Positions 60,316 through 64,000 of a stretch of DNA of 64,000 nt are shown one piece after another. The DNA comes from Candidatus Poribacteria bacterium (GTDB lineage Bacteria > Poribacteria > WGA-4E > WGA-3G), in NCBI GenBank assembly GCA_022827625.1, contig JAJEIE010000023.1:60124-124123 (forward strand), read 5' to 3'. The number at the start of each line of letters is the position of its first letter. The first letter of the stretch is position 1. The notes under the pieces were generated by a model. It ran no database searches. It was not told the origin of the DNA and saw nothing but the letters and a program-made list of their open reading frames with translations. The position numbers and the translations under genes were made by a program.

Positions 60316-60387
60316 GCCGCTATCGTCTAGGGGTCAGGACGGGTGGTTCTCAGCCACCAAACCGGGGTTCGAATCCCCGTAGCGGTA
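60316..60387 (+). tRNA. trnE: tRNA-Glu (anticodon CTC)
   Basis: The 72-nt cloverleaf has acceptor GCCGCTA/TAGCGGT (one G-T pair), anticodon stem GGTGG/CCACC with loop TTCTCAG (anticodon at 60349-60351) and T-arm GGGGTTCGAATCCCC. It lies 23 nt after tRNA-Gln; no CCA is encoded. Confidence 0.93.
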
Positions 60388-60403
60388 TTTGCTTTACCTA
60401 TAA

Positions 60404-60437
60404 GAGCGGTGCCATCCATTGGAACCGCTCATTTTTT
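60404..60437 (+). terminator. Terminator after the tRNA genes
   Basis: GAGCGGT (60404-60410) and ACCGCTC (60424-60430) form a 7-bp stem with a 13-nt loop, followed by ATTTTTT. Confidence 0.7.
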
Positions 60438-60464
60438 CACATCTTCTAAAGAGAGGAACCTCAG

Positions 60465-60938
60465 TTGAAACGAAAACAAACGTTAGCAGAAACACAAAAT
60501 CAACTCTTTGGATCCATTCGATCGCTTGCAGAGCACCTCATCGCTGATGCCTATGCTCGCTATAATCCAGAAAAGGGCACGTTCGCTACAACATCGGCAC
60601 TTCCCAGAAAACTGAAACAAGGTCTGACTTCAGACAAAACAGCAAAGGAAGCTTACACGGAAAAAACTGTTGCAGCACTGTCTGTGTCAGGTGGAACTCC
60701 CGGACAGCAATTTAGCGAAGCCGACTGTCTCATATACACAAAAGCTAAACAGAATTTCTTAACGGCTTTACGGGCGTATGCAGAGGCGGTAGTTTATGAT
60801 GCCTACTCCCGCTATGATCCGGATGATGACGGAGAGTTCTTTACTCGTGAGGCTTACGAGGAGCTTATGGAAGCACTCGCGGATGATGAAGTGATTCCAA
60901 TGGAAGAAATCGCTGAGGAGTTGGGAATTAAATGGTAA
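60465..60938 (+). CDS. Putative antitoxin with internal repeat, partner of RelE-type toxin
   Basis: The 157-residue protein starts at a TTG at 60465 with AGAGGA about 7 nt upstream; no ATG is available. It contains a repeated motif: LAEHLIADAYARYNPEKGTF at about 21-40 and YAEAVVYDAYSRYDPDDDG at about 105-123. The C-terminal MEEIAEELGIKW resembles antitoxin tails. It overlaps the RelE-type toxin by 7 nt. No known antitoxin DNA-binding fold is recognised. Confidence 0.65.
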   Translation: MKRKQTLAETQNQLFGSIRSLAEHLIADAYARYNPEKGTFATTSALPRKLKQGLTSDKTAKEAYTEKTVAALSVSGGTPGQQFSEADCLIYTKAKQNFLTALRAYAEAVVYDAYSRYDPDDDGEFFTREAYEELMEALADDEVIPMEEIAEELGIKW

Positions 60939-61183
60939 AGCTGGGATGGAAGAAACAAGCCCGTTCTGCTTTTAACAAATTAGACACCCCTATCCGACGG
61001 CGTATTATGAATAAACTTCAAGAAATAACAGAAAATGCTGAGCAATATCCACACCGAGCTCTGAGAGGAGACCTTGCTGGTAACTTTAAATTCCGAATCG
61101 GAATTTATCGGGTTATGTATACCTACAAAAATGGCATTTTGATTGTTCAAAAGGTTCAGCGGCGGGACAAAGGTTATGGTTAG
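60932..61183 (+). CDS. RelE/ParE-family toxin
   Basis: The 83-residue protein (ATG 60932) has the RelE/ParE pattern: QARSAFNKLDTPIRRRIMNKL, then HRALRGDLAGNFKFRIGIYRVMYTY and QKVQRRDKGYG with basic residues of the active site. It would cut mRNA on the ribosome, or poison gyrase if ParE-like. It overlaps the putative antitoxin stop by 7 nt. Unlike the toxin at 40551-40861 it is intact. Confidence 0.82.
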   Translation: MVKLGWKKQARSAFNKLDTPIRRRIMNKLQEITENAEQYPHRALRGDLAGNFKFRIGIYRVMYTYKNGILIVQKVQRRDKGYG

Positions 61184-61204
61184 GAAAATAGAGAGGTACT
61201 TTCA

Positions 61205-61447
61205 ATGTCTAATACCAAGGGACATCAGGATTTCATAGACGCTCTGCAGAACTATGCAGAGAAATTAGTTGTTGACGCGTATGCACACACTACCAAAGAT
61301 GCAGACGAAGATTTAAACGATGAAGTGCTTACCGAACTTGCAGATACTGTTGAAAGGCAGTTAATTGTTGAGGCAACGAAAGCTGTTGCATCTGTCGCGA
61401 ATTCGATGGAACCTACCACAGTGAGATTTGTACAACCTATCGATTAA
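61205..61447 (+). CDS. Small satellite protein sharing the antitoxin repeat
   Basis: The 80-residue acidic protein (ATG 61205) has one copy of the motif repeated in the upstream antitoxin: YAEKLVVDAYAHTTKDADED at about 17-36, plus the flanking IDALQ matching LTALRA. It lies 21 nt after the toxin. It may be a duplicated antitoxin part that modulates the pair. No family is recognised. Confidence 0.55.
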   Translation: MSNTKGHQDFIDALQNYAEKLVVDAYAHTTKDADEDLNDEVLTELADTVERQLIVEATKAVASVANSMEPTTVRFVQPID

Positions 61448-61505
61448 GTCTGAATGCTATTGAGAATTCAAATCCCTTTTACTTTTACCATGCTGGAGAA
61501 AACAA

Positions 61506-63569
61506 ATGCACGCTACACCCAAGCACACCAATCGCCTTATTCATGAAACAAGCCCTTATCTGCTCCAGCATGCACACAATCCCGTCGACTGGTATCCGTG
61601 GGGCGAAGAAGCACTGACACGCGCCAAGCAAGAGCAGAAACCTATCCTATTGAGTATCGGCTACTCCGCATGCCACTGGTGCCACGTCATGGAACGCGAA
61701 TCCTTTGAAAATGAGGAGATCGCAGCAGTCATGAACGAACTTTTCATCAACATCAAAGTTGACAGAGAAGAACGTCCCGATTTAGATGAAATCTACATGA
61801 ACGCCGTCCAAATCATGACACGTCAAGGCGGCTGGCCCATGACGGTTTTCCTCACCCCGGATCTCAAACCCTTCTACGGCGGCACCTACTATCCACCGAC
61901 CGACCGATACGGTAGACCCGGATTCCCGAAAGTGATGCACGCTGTCGCAGAGGCGTTCAGCGGTCAGAATACACAGGTCCTGCAGCAAGCCGATCAAATC
62001 ACAGCACACCTTACGCAGATGAGCAACGTTGTCGATCCGCACCATCATGAACTCACTGAAGAACTCATGACCAACGCCTTCCAAAACTACCGTTCCCAAT
62101 TCGATTCGCATCACGGCGGATTCGGTAACGCCCCAAAATTTCCACCCAGCATGGGATTGCCTTTCCTGCTCCGGTATTGGCACCACAGCGGCAACGCCAA
62201 CGCCTTAGAGATGGTTGAACTCACCTTGGAAAAGATGGCACGCGGGGGCATGTATGACCAACTCGGCGGCGGTTTCCACCGATACTCCACTGACGCACAC
62301 TGGCTCGTACCGCATTTCGAGAAGATGCTGTACGACAATGCCCAACTCGTTGTCGCATATTTTGAGGCATATCAAGCCACGCAGAAACCATTCTACCGCG
62401 ACATCGCCACGGAAACGCTCGACTACGTTATCCGTGAAATGTACGACGCAGAAAACGGCGGCTTTTATTCCACACAAGACGCCGATAGTGAAGGCGTAGA
62501 AGGGAAATTCTTTGTCTGGGAACCGAACGACGTGGAAGACATTATCGGCGAAGAGAATGCCGAAATCTTCTGTGAGTATTACGACATCACCCCACAAGGC
62601 AACTTTGAAGGTGAAAACATCCTCAACGTCCAAGCACCACCCGATATCCTTGCCCGAAAACTCCGTATCGACCTCGGTGAACTGGAGGCACTCCTTGCAG
62701 ATGGAAAACAGAAACTGTTTGAAGCGAGAGAAAAGCGGATTAAACCCGGACTGGACGACAAAATCCTGACCAGTTGGAACGGCATCATGATCCGCGGTAT
62801 GGCGATGGGATACCAGCTGACCGGAAAACCTGAATACCTTGAGGCGTGCGAAAAATCCGCTGAATTCGTCCTGACCACTTTATCTCAAGACAACGGTCTA
62901 CTCTTACGTACCTATCGTGATGGCAAGAGCCACCTCAACGCCTATCTTGAAGACTATTCCTATTTCATCGCCGGGTTAATCGCACTCTACGAAGCCAGCT
63001 TTGAACCAAAATGGCTCACGGAAGCCGAACGCCTCGCGCATCTCATGATTGACCAGTTCGGAGACGACGCAGGCGACGGATTCTTCTTCACCGGCAAATC
63101 GCATGAAACACTTATCGTCCAATCCAAATCGGCTTACGACGGTGCAACGCCTTCCGGTGCATCCATGGCGATCCATAGCCTATTACGGCTTGCCAAGCAC
63201 CTCGACAACCCCGAATTCCACGACAAAGCCGTTGAGACTTTGTTGCTCTACTTCCACCAGATGGAAGGGATGCCATCAGGATCCGGTCAGTTACTTTGCG
63301 AGTTAGCGTTCTTACTATCGACCCCGAAAGAAATTGCAATTGTCGGGACGAAAGGTGATACGAAAACGGAAGCGATGTTAGCAGCACTGCACAGCACCTA
63401 CCAGCCCAACAAAATTGTCGCCTTGAGCGAATCCGCTGAAGGACAAACGCTACCACTCCTTGATGGTAAAACCCAAGTTGATGACACCGCAACGGCTTAT
63501 GTGTGCGAGAACTACGTTTGTCAGGCTCCAACGACAGATGTTGAGGCATTTGTAGAACTCCTACGGTAA
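61506..63569 (+). CDS. DUF255/YyaL-like thioredoxin-domain protein
   Basis: The 687-residue protein has an N-terminal thioredoxin-like domain with [16 protein letters not shown] (CxxC at C56 and C59) and [21 protein letters not shown], and then a six-hairpin glycosidase-like (alpha/alpha)6 domain ([30 protein letters not shown]). The order is that of YyaL/spermatogenesis-associated protein 20. No signal peptide is visible. Its biochemical function is not established in the family. ATG 61506 follows AGAAAACAA. Confidence 0.92.
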   Translation: MHATPKHTNRLIHETSPYLLQHAHNPVDWYPWGEEALTRAKQEQKPILLSIGYSACHWCHVMERESFENEEIAAVMNELFINIKVDREERPDLDEIYMNAVQIMTRQGGWPMTVFLTPDLKPFYGGTYYPPTDRYGRPGFPKVMHAVAEAFSGQNTQVLQQADQITAHLTQMSNVVDPHHHELTEELMTNAFQNYRSQFDSHHGGFGNAPKFPPSMGLPFLLRYWHHSGNANALEMVELTLEKMARGGMYDQLGGGFHRYSTDAHWLVPHFEKMLYDNAQLVVAYFEAYQATQKPFYRDIATETLDYVIREMYDAENGGFYSTQDADSEGVEGKFFVWEPNDVEDIIGEENAEIFCEYYDITPQGNFEGENILNVQAPPDILARKLRIDLGELEALLADGKQKLFEAREKRIKPGLDDKILTSWNGIMIRGMAMGYQLTGKPEYLEACEKSAEFVLTTLSQDNGLLLRTYRDGKSHLNAYLEDYSYFIAGLIALYEASFEPKWLTEAERLAHLMIDQFGDDAGDGFFFTGKSHETLIVQSKSAYDGATPSGASMAIHSLLRLAKHLDNPEFHDKAVETLLLYFHQMEGMPSGSGQLLCELAFLLSTPKEIAIVGTKGDTKTEAMLAALHSTYQPNKIVALSESAEGQTLPLLDGKTQVDDTATAYVCENYVCQAPTTDVEAFVELLR

Positions 63570-63595
63570 CCCAAGTTGCCTTTGTAGCATAACCT

Positions 63596-63655
63596 AATCA
63601 ACGGTATGAAGTCCGTATGGACTTCACCGAGGTTGTGCACCCGAAATCTCGGTGC
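63596..63655. terminator. Hairpins after the DUF255 gene
   Basis: GAAGTCC/GGACTTC forms one 7-bp stem around GTAT (about 63608-63625) and CACCGAG/CTCGGTG a second with a 16-nt loop (about 63625-63654). No strong T run follows. Confidence 0.4.
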
Positions 63656-63697
63656 GTCTTGGAACTTACATCTGATAATATAACGGAGGAAAGGTAG

Positions 63698-63775
63698 TCA
63701 AGGCACCCACTGCCTCAAGGCAGGGGCTTCTGCTTCGTAGACAGCAACGGTTTCTGAGAAACCGACTTACGCCAT
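63698..63775 (-). mobile_element. IS605-family right end / omega-RNA-like sequence
   Basis: On the minus strand, after the tnpB fragment, GAAGCAGAAGCCCCTGCC is followed by TTGAGGCAGTGGGTGCC and TTGAC. The hairpin around TCAA/TTGA (CCACTGCC against GGCAGGGG with one mismatch) is the typical TnpB right-end structure. A second palindrome CGGTTTC/GAAACCG lies just before it. This is where an omega RNA scaffold would end and a guide begin. Confidence 0.65.
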
Positions 63776-64000
63776 CAGTTGTTAGAGCCTTTGACTTTAC
63801 GACTCAGTGCCTTATTGAGTTTTCGGAGTTGAGTCAAGGACTGTTTCAAGAATTGTGGCGATTGTATCTTCTCACCCGTGTTGAGTGTGAGAAAAGCGTC
63901 TTTCATGCCGGATTTGGTCTGGGAATAGACCAAATCCATTCCTTGTATTACATTGTCTGCGCCTACACTTTCACCCGTAGCAGGCAGCACTTCTTTCGAG
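63775..64000 (-). pseudogene. Truncated TnpB-like RNA-guided nuclease, edge of window
   Basis: The frame is open to the right edge. It reads GMDL near the RuvC-I aspartate, then LNTGEKIQSPQFLKQSLTQL and RKLNKALSRKVKGSNN, typical of TnpB, but stops directly at a TGA (63775-63777) and continues as the right-end hairpin. About the last 200 residues of TnpB, including RuvC-II/III and zinc cysteines, are missing, so it is an internally deleted remnant. A 21-nt in-frame insertion after GMDL creates a perfect 11-bp inverted repeat (63910-63920 and 63927-63937). Confidence 0.7.

Overview
The window is a gene-dense chromosomal segment of a Gram-negative-type bacterium. It carries outer-membrane TonB receptors, a TonB protein, a Ccm-type cytochrome c maturation cluster and complex I. 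The mix of phytanoyl-CoA dioxygenase-like proteins, Gfo/Idh/MocA oxidoreductases, a sulfatase, ThuA and enolase-superfamily genes, TolB-like propellers, small toxin modules and many short intergenic palindromes resembles Candidatus Poribacteria or a related PVC/planctomycete-like lineage. That assignment is inference from gene content; there is no rRNA gene to confirm it.

Layout. 1-10.3 kb (minus strand): a ccm cluster (ccmE, ccmF, ccmH, a ccmI-like gene, a carboxypeptidase-regulatory-domain membrane protein and two HEAT-repeat proteins). It is followed by korA-korB (2-oxoacid:ferredoxin oxidoreductase) and then ccmA-ccmB, which runs off the left edge. 10.4-15 kb (plus): a dapA-family aldolase and three Gfo/Idh/MocA oxidoreductases. 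15-25 kb: a VWA membrane protein, a sulfatase, a MoxR ATPase, convergent argG, a beta-propeller protein, a lipoate-ligase-like protein, a SUMF1-fold protein and a PhyH protein. 25-33 kb: two tandem TonB-dependent receptors, a DUF5916-type outer-membrane protein and tonB. 33-37.6 kb (minus): purF, a small membrane protein, purM and an orphan FliG-like gene. 37.7-42.2 kb is an accessory island: a PhyH gene, a PIN-like/AAA ATPase pair, a toxin-antitoxin pair whose toxin is frameshifted, and an IS630-type element with terminal repeats and a TA target duplication. 42.4-48.1 kb: ThuA, an enolase-superfamily dehydratase, two paralogous lipoproteins and two TolB-like propellers. 48.2-59.7 kb: complex I genes nuoA,B,C,D,H,I,J,K,L,M,N without nuoE/F/G. 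59.8-64 kb: two small membrane proteins, tRNA-Gln and tRNA-Glu, a RelE-type toxin module with an unfamiliar antitoxin and satellite gene, a DUF255 (YyaL-like) protein, and a truncated TnpB gene with an IS605-like right end at the edge.

How it fits together. KorAB can supply reduced ferredoxin. A complex I without its NADH-input subunits in this locus could accept electrons from such a donor, and the Ccm system matures c-type cytochromes for the same respiratory chain. The TonB protein sits directly downstream of two receptors and a probable outer-membrane partner. The most unusual items are a NuoI with about 80 extra residues between its two iron-sulfur motifs, an orphan FliG-like protein in a purine operon, a CcmE with a CxxxY heme-binding motif, a recurrent inverted-arm element placed just before start codons, the three-gene RelE module, and a TnpB remnant with a 21-nt palindrome-forming insertion at its first RuvC motif.
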